From contig JAPQWV010000005.1 of NCBI GenBank assembly GCA_027422505.1, positions 13,583,501 to 13,647,500 on the forward strand: a DNA stretch of 64,000 nt, given 5' to 3'. Every line of letters begins with the position of its first letter. Positions within the stretch are counted from its first letter, which is position 1. Origin of the DNA: Craterostigma plantagineum. Lineage: Eukaryota; Streptophyta; Magnoliopsida; Lamiales; Linderniaceae. The position numbers were made by a program, and so were the translations under genes. The notes beneath the pieces were generated by a model. The model saw only the letters and a list, made by a program, of their open reading frames with translations. It was not told where the DNA came from and made no database searches. Shown piece by piece: positions 51,186 through 62,499 of this stretch.

Positions 51186-53502
51186 GATGTTGAACACCCG
51201 TAAATTTTAATACGGGATTTGGACGTAATTATTTATGTACAAGTTCGAAATTAATGAATTTGATGTCCGAGCGGATCGAAAACCGGGTGAGCCATTTGGC
51301 TCAAATATTTCGGCCCAATAAATAAAAGAGAATAAATTTATAGAAGGGCCTAACTAAATAAAATGGAGGGGCCCAAGTGGGAGCAACTAAGGATAGGCCC
51401 AATGAGCCCAAAGGAGATATTTTCCTCATTTTAAGGCAAGTGAGGCATGGGCTCCCTTAACCTATATTAAACCTAAGATTAAAACAATCCTTAAGGACCA
51501 TAAAGAAGAAGAAAACGTGAGAGAAGAAGGAAAGGAGAAAGAGAGAGCTAAAGAAAAAGAGACGAAGAAGACGAGCAAGAGCACGGGATTTTCAACAAGC
51601 TCATCACCCGAAATCACCTACACGAAGCTTGAGGGAGTGAGTTAGGTGTATTCTTCACCTACAACACATAATTATGTTCAAAGATTTCGAAATTTGGGTT
51701 TTGGGATGAACTATGGTCTATATGACTTTGATGTTAATAATTACTTGATGTTAAGTGCTACGATTCGAACCCAACATATGGGTTTTTGGAGTGAATATAC
51801 GTGTGTTGTGTGCTTAGGAAATATTTTGAGCATAGCAACAAGTACGATAGGTTACAAATCGGACGATTTTGAATTGCTAAGTAAGATTCGACCGAAACTA
51901 GGATTATAAGGAATACAAATCGGGCGATTTGTTGTTCAAGAAAATACAAGGCAAAACTAGGTATTTAACTTAGTGATTCGAACGATTTGAAAACTCTACA
52001 AATCGGGCGATTCATGAAACGGCTAAAGTGGGACGTGAGTGTGATCGATCGGGCGATTTGAAGGCATGACAATCGGGCGAAGGAAAACTATACATGCAAG
52101 CTCGAATCGGGCGATGAGAATGCCCTGCAATCGTGCAATTGGGAGGGTGATGAAGGTTTCGGCGAAATGTGCACAAATCGGGCGATTCCGAACGAGCCCA
52201 AAATCGGGCGATTCCAGGCGAAAAGAGTTTCGGGCGAAAGTAAGAATCGCCGAGCTTTTACCCAGAATTGGCGGTTTCTTGCCAATCTCAGTTTCGGGCA
52301 AAAGTGAAATCGCCGTGTTCTTTCCCCAAAATCGGGCGATTCTAGCTGATTCAAAATCGGACAAATTTCGTAGAAACCAAATCGGGCGATTCCTCGCTGT
52401 GACGTGTGTCGAGTGACAGTAAAATTGCCGACCTGTTATCCAATCGGGCGATTATTACCCAAGTCTAAATCGGGCGAATTCCCTTCGTTGACCAAATCAG
52501 GCGTATGGACCTAGATTGAGACTTAATTGGGCTTTAGTGTAAACTTAGGCCCATGTCCGCAGTTAGTCTATTTGTGCAATAGGGGTTAGAAGACCTTAGA
52601 GACTTTAGTGATATGATGTGTGAATTTAAGTATTGTATGAATTGGTTCCTATGCATTTCATATCACGACATGTCACGACATTTGGGAGATGATGATCACG
52701 AGAGTGGTGACACGGACCCTACGGAGGCCGTGTGAGCGGGGTAGATGAGATGACCACGCAGGGCACCTGGCGGGAGACAGGCGTGATCGATCTGTCTACT
52801 CGGGTGTGAGCAGCCCGAGGTGCAAACCACCTTTATTATGCTCAGGGACGGCAGATAGGCGTGATCGATCTGTCTACCCGGGGAGAGCGTGGTAGCGCAA
52901 CCCGGGGTGCAAAACCGTCGGACGGGATTTTTGTTTTGGATGCGGAGCGACCTAGTAGGAGGACACTGGCGTGATCGTTCATTGCACTACTAGCATAGTC
53001 GGCCGCGAGACTTGGGAGTAGCTACCCAGTAGTCTTTTGCGCGCGAGGGTGCTGAGTCTAACCTAGGGCCCTGATATTGAGATAGAGTAGAGTGTGGGAA
53101 TGAGTGTGCTGCATTATATTATGCGGTGAGGTGTTGGGATGGGGATTGAGTGCACGCTGCATTTGCATGAATTCACCTACTGAGCGTATCGCTCAGGCCT
53201 TTATGTGTTGTAGGTAATGATGAGTCCGACGTCGGGGAACATCAGGACTAGGCTAGCGGCTGGTGGCGGTGACTTCAGGGGCTTTTGAGGGCGAGAGCGG
53301 TACATGGATGCGACCTGTGGAGCGGCTTCAGTATTTTTGATATTTGGGGCTAAGGCCCGTGTAAGGACACTTTCGTAAAACAATATTTTTATTTATGTAT
53401 ATTATTCCTTTCAAAAGTTTTTATTAAATGGGCTTTCCGCGGCTTTCGTTGCGGAAATTTGGCAAATATTTTAATTAGAAAAAGTAGGGTCGTTACAGAT
53501 GT
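51186..53502 (+). mobile_element. Solo gypsy LTR (2,307 bp) with 5-bp TSD
   Basis: The LTR runs TGAACACCCG (51191) to GGGTCGTTACA (53497), flanked by GATGT at 51186-51190 and 53498-53502. It carries the terminal palindrome CCCGTA..TACGGG (51198), CACCTACAACACATAA at 51655 and its inverted counterpart TTATGTGTTGTAGGTA near 53200, the palindrome array, and the minisatellite (52770-52920). Removing the LTR and one TSD copy rejoins the copia gag frame. A solo LTR arises by recombination between the two LTRs of a full element. Confidence 0.95.
51850..52480 (+). repeat. Array of AATCGGGCGATT palindromes in solo LTR
   Basis: I count eleven exact ATCGGGCGA within about 560 bp (first near 51919, last near 52468), plus variants such as AATCGGACGATT (51858) and TTTCGGGCGAAAG (52229). 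Most are part of an AATCG-GG-CGATT near-palindrome. Spacing is 20-120 bp and not periodic. Confidence 0.88.
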
Positions 53503-54246
53503 AAAAGTAATGGCTATGCAAGAATCCAAATACTTAAAGCAAACTAATGCTGCATGATCTTTTTGCAGACTTAAAAGCTTATGCGTTCGAGCTCCAGACA
53601 AGACTGGAGAAGGTGATACCGGTTCATCCAGTCAAGGCACTTGCAGTAGCAGAACCTTCCACGAAGACGCCGACGAAATGAAGAAGCTATGGCTCTTTTC
53701 ATCAGAAATTCGGAAAGTTCATGAAGGGAACTCCGAACAAAACACCACGAGGTAAGCATGCTGGGAAAGATGAAGATTCTAACACATGTTTCTCAACTGT
53801 GGCAGGACCGGACACTACATTGCTGATTGCCCCAAAAAGAAGGGGAGATCAAAGGAGGCAAACAGATTCAAAAGCAAGAGAAAGTCACGCGTCCTTGTAG
53901 CTTGAAAAAGTACACGCAGATGGAACGATACAGACTCAGAGGAATCAAGCTCAGACGAAGAGCTGAGCGAATATGAAAGTGAGAAAGAACTCGCTTGCCT
54001 GATGGCAGATCAACCGAACCAGGAGGTCGAATTCAGTTATGAAGAGCTACTGGATGCTCTTCAGGGTATGGCTGATGAATACCGAAAGCTCTACGAGAAG
54101 CTCATGGCAGCTGAGAAGGGCAAGAAGCCGGTAGAAGACGATATTGAACCCCTAGTTGAGAAAATTAATCAACTAAAGGACAAAAACAATAGGTTGAGGG
54201 AGGCCACCGAACTAAAAGACTCAGAAACCAAAATCTGTCCATCATA

Positions 54247-55239
54247 ATCCAGTCATGGACTGAGTCGTCAAGGACTCTCAATTTCCTTCAAGGAATTATG
54301 AAGGACACCAATGAACAGACTGGCCTTGGGTACAAGAAACAGGCGAACACTGAGGAGGCGTCAACATAACCTCAACCGCCTACCTCAGCTAAGGTAATAA
54401 AATTCGTTCGACCCTCTAACTATGACCCAAGTCAAGTTATTCTGGAAAACAACTCTAGAAGAACCAGACTATGATATATAAATAATATACCCCCTATTCC
54501 TCACAGAAAAATAATACCGCAACCGATAAGGGAGAATATTACTAAAAGTTATAATAGTAATAATGTCCCACAGAGAAAGGAAAGACCCCCACAATTGAGG
54601 GGGAATCCCTATTCTATAAACAAATATAATACTAGAGCAAGACCGGAACCTCTGAGAAATTAGACTCAGAATAACCGGTCATATTACTCTAGACCGGAGC
54701 CCCAAAGGTACAACAGTCCAAAATACCGGTCATATATAACAATAAACATACAAATAAGAACTATATATACTTAATTGACCCTAAAACTGGGAAGTACATT
54801 AGGGTGATCCAAGTTTGGATCCCTAAAGGTTTTGATAGAAGAATAATTTGCACCCGTAAACGTGTTTTATCAGATGTTATTTATCCGAATTAGCTCGAGT
54901 ATTTTACACTTATGTGCTTATCCCTGATTTACAGATATTCGAGGACCATGGTATTAATTTTTGGACAGATATGATTATGATCAACACACGATGCTTCGTT
55001 CATTTTTATCAAGTGGGCAACATGCTCAATAATTAATGGTACATATGGCTTATTAAGATTGGAATGCTCAAGGATCATCACAGACAAATAATCAAGTGGA
55101 GGGACCCTTAGTTGTTGGTTCTACGTGCTTCATATATCATATTGCTTTGACAAATAAGACATGGACCATAAAGAAAAGCAGATAGGAGAAAACATCTTTG
55201 TGCTTTATTTTTAGTCTATATGGAAAAGAGAGCATCGAA
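54247..55239 (+). other. Degraded copia internal sequence
   Basis: This continues the copia element after gag. Many stops occur; a recognisable trace is YLIDPKTGKYIRVIQVWIPKG-like coding near 54765-54830, which lies before protease in SIRE-type elements. Runs such as AAATAATACC and ACCGGTCATATA give it an AT-rich, decayed look. No intact frame. Confidence 0.4.
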
Positions 55240-55820
55240 GGTTGAAGCAAGGTTTTCAAACAGACAAAAGCAACCAACAAAGACGGACCGGGGCATAGAG
55301 GTCCAGGTTGGAGCACCGCCCCGAACGGGCAGTGGTGCTGTTCTGGTGTGCCATCAGTCGCCGGCGAAGAAAGGGATGGGGCTGAAACGTCATGGCGGGG
55401 CAGTTTGGCAACGGTCGCATTCTCCTCGAGCGGACCGGGGGTGGAAGGGTGAAGGGCCACCCCGGTAGAAGCCACATGCCTCTGCCCGTTGGGGAAGCCC
55501 TCCGGCCCAGTAGCATTAAGAGAAGCAATCGCCTCCATCGCAGCATCGGCATCCGTTTTCAAAGTCGGCTCTGTGCCCAAGGCAGGGGGTGGTGTGGCCC
55601 AGTGGTGAGGAGGGTGGCGGGTGATAGCATGGCTCGGCGGTAGATCATCCTCAGACGTGTCTTCAACTATTGGGATCTTCTCCGAAGGGGAAGCCTTTGT
55701 TGCCAAGCCCATGTCAGCATTAGAGGAGGCCCTAGATGGCCCAATAGAGGAGGCCCTAGATGGGATAGTGTTCTTGGCCGGCCCAGTAATAGTGGGCCCA
55801 GGTGGAGAATGGGCCTCCTC
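55240..55820 (-). pseudogene. LINE J: fragment of LINE ORF1 N-terminal linker
   Basis: The minus-strand frame contains HSPPGPTITGP, SRASSIGPSRASSNAD, ALGTEPTLKTDADAAMEA and SPATDGTPEQHHCPFGAVLQPG, matching the linker of LINE H ORF1 (SPATDATPEQNHSPLGAV). There is no DUF4283 domain, zinc knuckle, ORF2, poly(A) or TSD. A direct repeat (GGAGGCCCTAGATGG, 55726 and 55750) duplicates the SRASS block. The piece is embedded in, or abuts, hAT-like sequence on its right. Confidence 0.7.
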
Positions 55821-56405
55821 GTCGGTCGCCGCCGTCGGTTCCGGTACATCGGTCTCCTCGTCGGTGTCGGCATTTCCCCGAAATGTATCGGCGTGGCCTA
55901 AAACCATAAAAACATCTTCGTCGCGAGGGTTAGGACGATGACGACGCCATTAGTATAAAATAATAATTTAATTATTTGTAATAATAAGTGAGTGTGTGTG
56001 TAAAGTGTCAATAAAATAATTATTATTTAATATTAAATATTAATATGAGGATGATTTTTTTGAGAGCTTTTTGAGAGAGAGGATTTGGGTGTAATTGTGA
56101 GTTAAAATGGTTAAAATGAGGTGGTATTTATATATTTTTAGTTCGCGGGTAAAATGGTAATTTTCCAGGGTTTAAAGAATAAAAAAAAGTTAAGAGGGCC
56201 GGTTCCGGTTCCGGTTCGGAACCGGAACCGGAACCGCGGAACAGGAACCGGGAACCGGAACCGGTAATCCGCGGTTCCGAGTTCCGCGAACCGGCCCAGT
56301 TCATTTTAACTGGGCCGGCGGTTCCAGAACCAGATCTATCGGTTCCGGTTCTGGGCCGGATTAATGGGCCGATTCCGAGTTGGCCCGGCCCAAAATCCAG
56401 GTCTA
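55821..56405 (-). mobile_element. Possible hAT-type element end
   Basis: On the minus strand the sequence begins TAGACCTGGATTTTGGGCC (from 56405), followed by GGGCCGGGCC-type and GGTTCC/GGAACC-rich subterminal sequence, a leader, and an ATG near 55948 (MASSSS then stop). GC-rich inverted words next to a C..TGG terminus are typical of plant hAT ends. No 8-bp TSD or opposite TIR was found and no transposase domain is readable, so this is tentative. Confidence 0.4.
56200..56236. repeat. Perfect GGTTCC inverted repeat (18-bp arms)
   Basis: Arms 56200-56217 and 56219-56236 are perfect reverse complements around a single G, built from the word CGGTTC/GAACCG. More GGAACC words follow to 56370. Confidence 0.92.
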
Positions 56406-56899
56406 CATGAAAGGTTACAATGACCTCTAAAATATCCACTTTGATTCGTTAATGACGGGACTAAATGACATTAAATTGATGAATCAAAATCTATGGAATA
56501 AAATATGAGAGTAAATATCTTAAACTGTGGAATTCTTTGAAGGAATAAGTTCTCGAAATTGTAAATATATACGCTTGAAGATGTCATACGAAAGCAAACA
56601 AGTCATTCATCATCACATTTGCCTTCTATTAGTTGTGTGGTTTTCGTTTTGATGCAACCCCAAATCACGATTTTGTTGTATCATGAGAAATAGACGTTCA
56701 ACATAAGCCTAAAAAATTCCTTAAAAGTTCTTATAAATTATGTAGTCATACTGAAGATAAAAATGTGCCTAATAGGGGGAGGGGGTGAATTAGGCTTTAT
56801 AAAATTTTGCTTCTTCTTTCTAAGAATCCTACGATGTAATATCCTAGAAATGTCTACTTATGCGAATGATCAAGATATGCCTAATATGTCTTAGTTGCA
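56406..56899. other. AT-rich spacer, no gene
   Basis: No ORF, repeat end or motif recognised. AAAATTCC-type AT-rich sequence leads into the copia LTR-like block. Confidence 0.3.
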
Positions 56900-59170
56900 T
56901 CAGATGTGTATTGGTTCTGTCTTACAGTAAAAATGAAATAATTGAAAAGTAAATGCGATACACGGTTTTTATAGAGGTTATATCCACAAGTGGGGTGTAC
57001 TCCTCTCCTTGAGGTTTGCTCCTCAAGAGTTTAATTGATAAACGTATTTTCTTACGTTTATATTTGTTATATTTAGTCGTTTACATGATAAGTGAAGTCG
57101 TTTTGATAATTTTGGGTCTATATTTTGGTTTCACAGCAAAATCACTCGTTTTTACGGCAGTTTTGCTACAGTTTAGTATTTATCAATGATCATGGGGTAA
57201 ACGATGTCCGATGAACCTGAAATTTTAACCATAGATAGAAGACTCGTTAATCTTAACTCTAACCAAAGGGACTTTCAATCCGAGGTCTAGATTGAGATAT
57301 GAATTTTTGAACTCGCTATTATTTTGCAGAAAATAACTTCACGGCCGTGAAGGTGGTGCTAGAGGCCGTGAAGTCCACCCGAAAGCCATTTTCTTGCCCG
57401 ACTGTGTCACAGCCCTGAGCACTAATCAACCTAGCCATGAAGCACCATTCATGGGCGTGAAAGTGGGTGCAAGAGGCCGTGAATGCGGGCAAAAAGCCAT
57501 TTTCCGAGCCCCGAACTCTTCACGGCCGTGAATATGAAGAAAGCAAGCCGTGAACGTTGGCAGAGACGTCTTATCTTCGTTACCAATGTCGTCACGGCCG
57601 CGAAGCTATGTATACGAGGCCGTGAACGTTTCCATGTTAAAATTCAAGGCTGCTTAGATCGAAATATGCCACATTTGTCAAAGGAAAGATCACACACATA
57701 AGAGCTTGGGACCAATTTCTGCATAAGACAAGCCATCCAATTTATAACAGACATAAAATCAGTTTTTGGGGGCTGCATATACCGCTTGGAGGCTAACGAT
57801 CTTTCAAATTTCCTCTCCTTGGAACTCACATTGAAGAAAAGGCTCAAGAAAGATAATGAATGAAGGAGAAACGACCTCTATATATAGAGCCAATGAAATG
57901 GGAAAAGAGGGAGAAGAAGGTACGTGATAGATACACCATTTAAGCTCATATACAAACATACACGTTGCCTTTCTAAACCCAAGAACACATATTTAGTTCG
58001 CTCACCACGTGTTCGATAAAAGTACTCAGCGAAGAACGAGGATTAACTTCGAAGTTAAATTCAGGGAAGCAATTTATGATGTATTCGACGTTAATTACGT
58101 GCTTTGTTGTGATCATTATGAGCAGCTAAATATTGTGTATTTGAGATGAGATGAACCCTAGCGAGATCAATTGTATGTTTAAGTGTATTTGATGTTTTGT
58201 TATTGTTACGACTCGTTTATGAAGCATATGATTTCGATTATGTCTATGTGAATGAAATTGTGTAGTTAGCTTGATCATGTCAATGTGTTTAAGTTAACGT
58301 AGTCCGGGAAATCGTAAGCTACACTCGAGAGAGGGGCGAACGATTAGACCACTCGTAAAAGAGCGGAATAAATTCATCGCTAGAGATAGGTTGAACTACC
58401 CCGCCGGATTAGAGTCAAATCTAATAGCGGGATTCACCGTGTTTTTAATGCGATCTTCGGTTAAGTAGTTAGGAAAGCTTGCCCAACTACTTAATTCGTT
58501 GATTAGTTGTTTACGATCATTGTATGGTAAGGCGCAGTTTCGTCAGCTATATAACTCGTATGCATGTAGTAGGAATCTCCACGGTCTAATGATAGTTTTG
58601 TTTACTTACACTAGATATTTGTTTTGGTCGAGTTGGGGGGGATTCGAAGTCTCAAATACATCTGTTTTCCTAAGGGTTTCTTCTCCATACCATTTTACTA
58701 ATTTATATTTTTAAGTGTTATTATTTACCATTTCAACAATCAAACATTCGCACTAGAATATTTAAGCAAAAGTTTTTCTAAGGTACATAGTTCTCTTGGG
58801 ATTCGAGACTCGAATACTTGCTACATCTATGCTATTTCGATAGGTACACTTGCCTGTTGACGTAGGATAGTTTGTTAGTGTTCGTTTTATTATATTACTC
58901 GATCCACTCGATCATTAATCAATCACTATAATGTCACCTTAGCTGGTTACAAAACAATTGATTGGCACAATACACAACCGAAACAAGTCGAACACTAGAC
59001 ACTAGTAGGTTACCGCACGCCGAGTTTCGCTCCTGGGAACCTCTAATTCCTGACAGAAAATAGCTCGCTACCGAAGGGCCCCCGGAACTCGTCCTTCCCT
59101 TCACGTGCTCATAAACGTCGACCTTGCCTCCTTGCGTATTACTCACGTCCGAAATTTTTCCTAAAATAAC
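56900..59170 (-). repeat. 3' LTR/UTR region of SIRE-type copia, interrupted by a solo LTR
   Basis: Segments 56900-57035 and 58915-59170 together match 8230-8870. They carry the sense block GATATAACCTCTATAAAAACC and the CTTGAGGAGCAAACCTC stem. The element's RNase H coding region lies immediately to the right (59500-59220). The inserted solo LTR lies at 57036-58914. Confidence 0.7.
57031..58919 (+). mobile_element. Solo LTR (1,879 bp) with 5-bp TSD and CACGGCCGTG words
   Basis: TGATAAACG (57036) to TCGATCA (58914) is flanked by TTAAT at 57031-57035 and 58915-58919. Removing it restores the block seen uninterrupted at 8488-8500. Orientation is inferred from a TATA-like CTCTATATATAGAG (57877-57890). 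Between 57340 and 57630 there are about eight GGCCGTGAA words, three in full CACGGCCG palindromes. No coding region. The family differs from the TGTAATACCCG LTRs. Confidence 0.88.
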
Positions 59171-59219
59171 ATCATCACACTCTTAGAATAAAAGGCAGAA
59201 TTTTGGCAAGTTAACTAAC

Positions 59220-59520
59220 CTTATTTTGCTCGATGATTCCTAGTCGATCACGGATGTCGTAGAATCTTGTCTCAATTATGGGCTTCGTGAAGATATCAGC
59301 GAGCTGGTCATTTGGTCCTACGAATTCACACTGATATTCCCCTTCTGAACATGATCTCGTATACAATGATGTTTCTCCTCGATATGCTTAGTACGGGAAT
59401 GATGCACGGGATTCTTAGTAATACTAATGGCACTAGTGCTATCACATAGAATAGGAATTTTGCCATAACCTAACCCAAACTCACTAAGGGTTTGCTTCAT
59501 CCAAAGAACTTATTGACAAC
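59220..59520 (-). pseudogene. Copia RNase H fragment
   Basis: The frame contains GYGKIPILCDSTSAISITKNPVHHSRTKHIE..HHCIRDHVQKG, the conserved end of copia RNase H with the active-site Asp in CDSTSAI and the HxRTKHIE block. It runs open for about 60 codons; upstream sequence is interrupted. Confidence 0.85.
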
Positions 59521-59921
59521 AATTTCCTAAGGCCATCTATTCGGCTTCGGTTGTGGAGAGGGCGATAGCATTTTGCTTTTTCTACTAGACCAAGTTACCA
59601 GAGAATTTTCAAGTAATTGGCAAGTTTCACTAGTACTTTTCCTATCTTCCCTACAGCCGGCATAGTCGGCATCGAATATCCCATTAATGGGAGTTCATCC
59701 GTGTAAGAGTACCACAGACCAAAATTAACGTACCCTTGATATATCTAAGTATACGCTTGACTGCTGTTAAGTGAGATTCCCTAGGGTCAGGTCAAACCGA
59801 TATCTCGAACACATACCAATAGCAAACATAATATCGGGTCGACTTGCAGTTAAGTAAAGAAGGCCTCCTATCAGACCTCGATATTGTGTTTGATCAACTG
59901 GTATACCTGATACATCACTGT

Positions 59922-60882
59922 CTATTTTGGTTCTCTGATGCATGGGGTGGAAATCGCTTTGGAATCACTCATCCCGAATTTTGTCAGTAGTTCATTGCTG
60001 TATTTCGTCTGGGATACGAAGGTTCCAGTGTCAAGTTGCTTTATTTGCAACCCAAGGAAGTAGTTCAGCTCACCCATTAAGCTCATCTCAGATTCCTTCC
60101 GCATAGACTTAGAGAATTCATCACAAAGAAGGATATTAGTACTTCCAAATATGATATCATCAACGTAGATTTGGACCAGTAACATGTGATCACCTTGATA
60201 CTTAATAAACATTGTGTTATCAATAGTTCTAGTTAAAAATCCCATATCAATCAAGAACTTACTTAACCTTTCATACCATGCCCTATGAGTCTGCTTTAAA
60301 CCATATAATGCTTTGTTTAATTTAAAAACGTGATTTGGAAATCCTTCTCTAACAAAACCTAGAGGTTGTTCTACATAAACTTAGTATTTAAAAATGCACT
60401 TTTTACGTCCATTTGAAAAAGCTTAAAGCGTTTAAAGCATGCATATGCAAGTAAGACACATATGGACTCTAGTCTAGCTACCGGAGCAAAAGTTTCATCG
60501 AAATCAATACCTTCCTCCTGGGAATTACTTTTTGAAACTAACCTCGCTTTGTTTCTGGTGATGTTACTGTGTTCGTCGAGTTTGTTGCAGAGAACCCATT
60601 TTGTTCATATGATAGATTTTTCGTCTTGTCTCTCCACGAGCGTCCATAATTGGCTCTTTTCGAACTATAATAACTCATCCTCCATGGCAGAGACCCATGA
60701 TATCTCATCCAGGGCTTCATGGATGGTCCTCGGTCTATCATTGAGAGCAGTACATCATGAGATTCCTCTGTATCCTGATTTTGTGCGGCTGCTCTAATTT
60801 GATTCCAGGGGAGATATTCTCGATGATTTGACTGTCGGATGACTGGAAACATGCTTGAATTTTCTGCATTGTTGTTCATCAC
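59922..60882 (-). pseudogene. Copia reverse transcriptase, broken
   Basis: The downstream frame (60254-59922) has IDNTMFIKY, QIYVDDIIFGSTN with catalytic YVDD, and MMGELNYFLGLQIKQL-like sequence (here SLMGELNYFLGLQIKQLDTG). The upstream frame (60882-60538) covers the integrase-RT linker with PWNQIRAA and the start of RT. The middle (60530-60260) is recognisable in pieces (a GFPNHVFKLNKALYGLKQT-like stretch) with frameshifts. It is inactive. Confidence 0.85.
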
Positions 60883-61099
60883 TTCTGGTTCCAGTGTGTT
60901 AGTGTTCTCATCTTTTGGAATATCTTCCTCACTATTTTCAGTACCCTGTAATTTTGCACGAGGAAAATCTATACATTCCTCATCAGTAGCATCTGTGGTA
61001 GGTATCTCATCGAATGTAACATGTATAGATTCTTGAACAGTCTGCTTCCTTTTATTATAAACACGATAGGCCTTAGAATGAAGACTATATCCATATTGA

Positions 61100-61560
61100 T
61101 CACAGAAGGATGCAAATGACTTATTATCAAATTATAATCCGTTAACACTACGTATCCTGCATAAGTTCATTTCTTTTTCGTTTTCAAGTCTCTTTACTAG
61201 CGATGCAAAGTTATCTAATGCCTCATTCTTATGTGCAAGGAATATCACCTATGTGTACCTAGAATAGTCATCAACAATAACAAATGCATATCTTTTACCT
61301 CGTAGAGACATTGTCTGAACATGACCAAAAAGGTCGAGATGAAGTAGTTCCAAAGTACTAGATGTGGATATCACATGCTTTACCTTAAATGACGTCTTGG
61401 TCTGTTTACCCATTGGCATACCCTGCACGTTTTGTCCTTGATGAGTTTCATATCAAGAACACCTTGTACATGTCACTGGTAATGTGAGACAGTAGTTCCA
61501 TATTAGCATGTCCCAAACGTCTGTGGCGTAAGCATGTGGTATCCTATGTAACTGCTTAAC
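61100..61560 (-). pseudogene. Copia integrase remnant
   Basis: Traces remain: FASLVKRLENEK, then CRIRSVNGL-stop-FDNKSFASFCDQYGYS, where RSDNG..F.N is normal, so the second catalytic Asp is changed to Val and a stop follows. An HLDLFGHVQT-type stretch is visible near 61320. The zinc-binding N-terminus is not intact. Confidence 0.65.
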
Positions 61561-62110
61561 ACTTGACATTCTGGTCAGCTATATCATCAAGAGTAATGTA
61601 GTAGATATTTCTATCACTAGATGCACTAAATATAACCTTATTATCATTTCTAACAACACACTTATCATTTTCAAAGGTTATCGTATGACCTTTATCGTAT
61701 AATTTACTAATGCTAATTAGGTTATGTTCTAATTTCTTAACTAACCATACGCCATCTATAGTAGTATGACCGACAGTTCCAACTCTAATAATTTTAGCTT
61801 TTGTGTTGTCGGCATATGAGACATATCCTCCATTATACGCTTTCACTGACACAAACTTACTGATATCACATGTCATATGAAGGGAACACCCGCTGTCGAG
61901 ATACCACTTGTTTTTCTTGCTGGCCGTTGTACCTGCATGAACAGTTCTTTTCTGAGGTGCCCAATGTTGGTTGGGTCCTAACAGGCTAGTAGCAAGGTAA
62001 CTCATGTTAACACGTGATATGTTATATGTCACAGACTGTGATCTCTCAAACTTAGGTTTATCAGTATTAGAAACATGGTTATCAGGGAACTTCTTTGGCC
62101 TCTCAGACAT
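61556..62110 (-). pseudogene. Copia protease region
   Basis: The open frame of 185 codons includes WYLDSGCSLHMTCD, the aspartic protease active site (DSG) of copia elements, then VSYADNTKAKIIRVGTVG and LVKKLEHNLISISKLYDKGHTITFENDKC. It cleaves the polyprotein. The frame is open but lacks an own start and is cut off from gag and integrase by stops. Confidence 0.85.
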
Positions 62111-62499
62111 ACCTAGACTTGTCAGTTCTTTTCAGAAACCAATTGCTAGAATAATGACCATGACGACCGCATGAAAAACATTTAAGCTTTCTAACAGTTG
62201 GTGCAGCATGTTTCTATATCGTGGAATATCCTATCCCTGATTTCCCAATATTCCAAGGAATGCTTAGTAATATATCAAGATTTTGTTTTCCCTTAAGAAG
62301 TCTATCAACAGTATGAGTTTTTTCTTTTACGGAATTTCTAGGAACATAGATGTCTCTAGATATATCGCTATTTAGCTTCCTAAGCTTTTCACAATTACAC
62401 GAGGCTTTCTCTTCCTTAAAGGTTTCTAGTTCGGCCCTTAAGCATGCAATATCTAGATCCGTTTGATGCTTCTCTATTGCTATGTCATCTCGTTGTCTA

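Larger units (their letters stand above)
50760..54246 (+). pseudogene. Copia gag (UBN2-type), split by a solo LTR
   Basis: The first part (about 50760-51190) encodes a Ty1/copia gag domain: NELTTAERKKANLDNIAKDTLF, CKTAKEVWAKLCQICEG, ETMADFEERFCYIINDLSALG and MKVLPREWDV. A solo LTR (51191-53497) interrupts it after the first base of the last codon, and the sense resumes at 53498 with KVMAMQESKYLK. Further on, a 2-bp insertion disrupts the zinc knuckle (CFNCG..GHYIADCPKKK, about 53787-53836). The SDEELSEYESEKELACLMA and coiled-coil-like segment (54002-54246) completes gag. The start codon is not certain. It resembles SIRE/Maximus-type gag in having the acidic and heptad regions after the knuckle. 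Confidence 0.85.

Noticed and set aside
55821..55948. A host gene exon (MASSSS start)
   Set aside because: A stop follows after six codons and the context is transposon-like; no splice sites or downstream exons can be supported.
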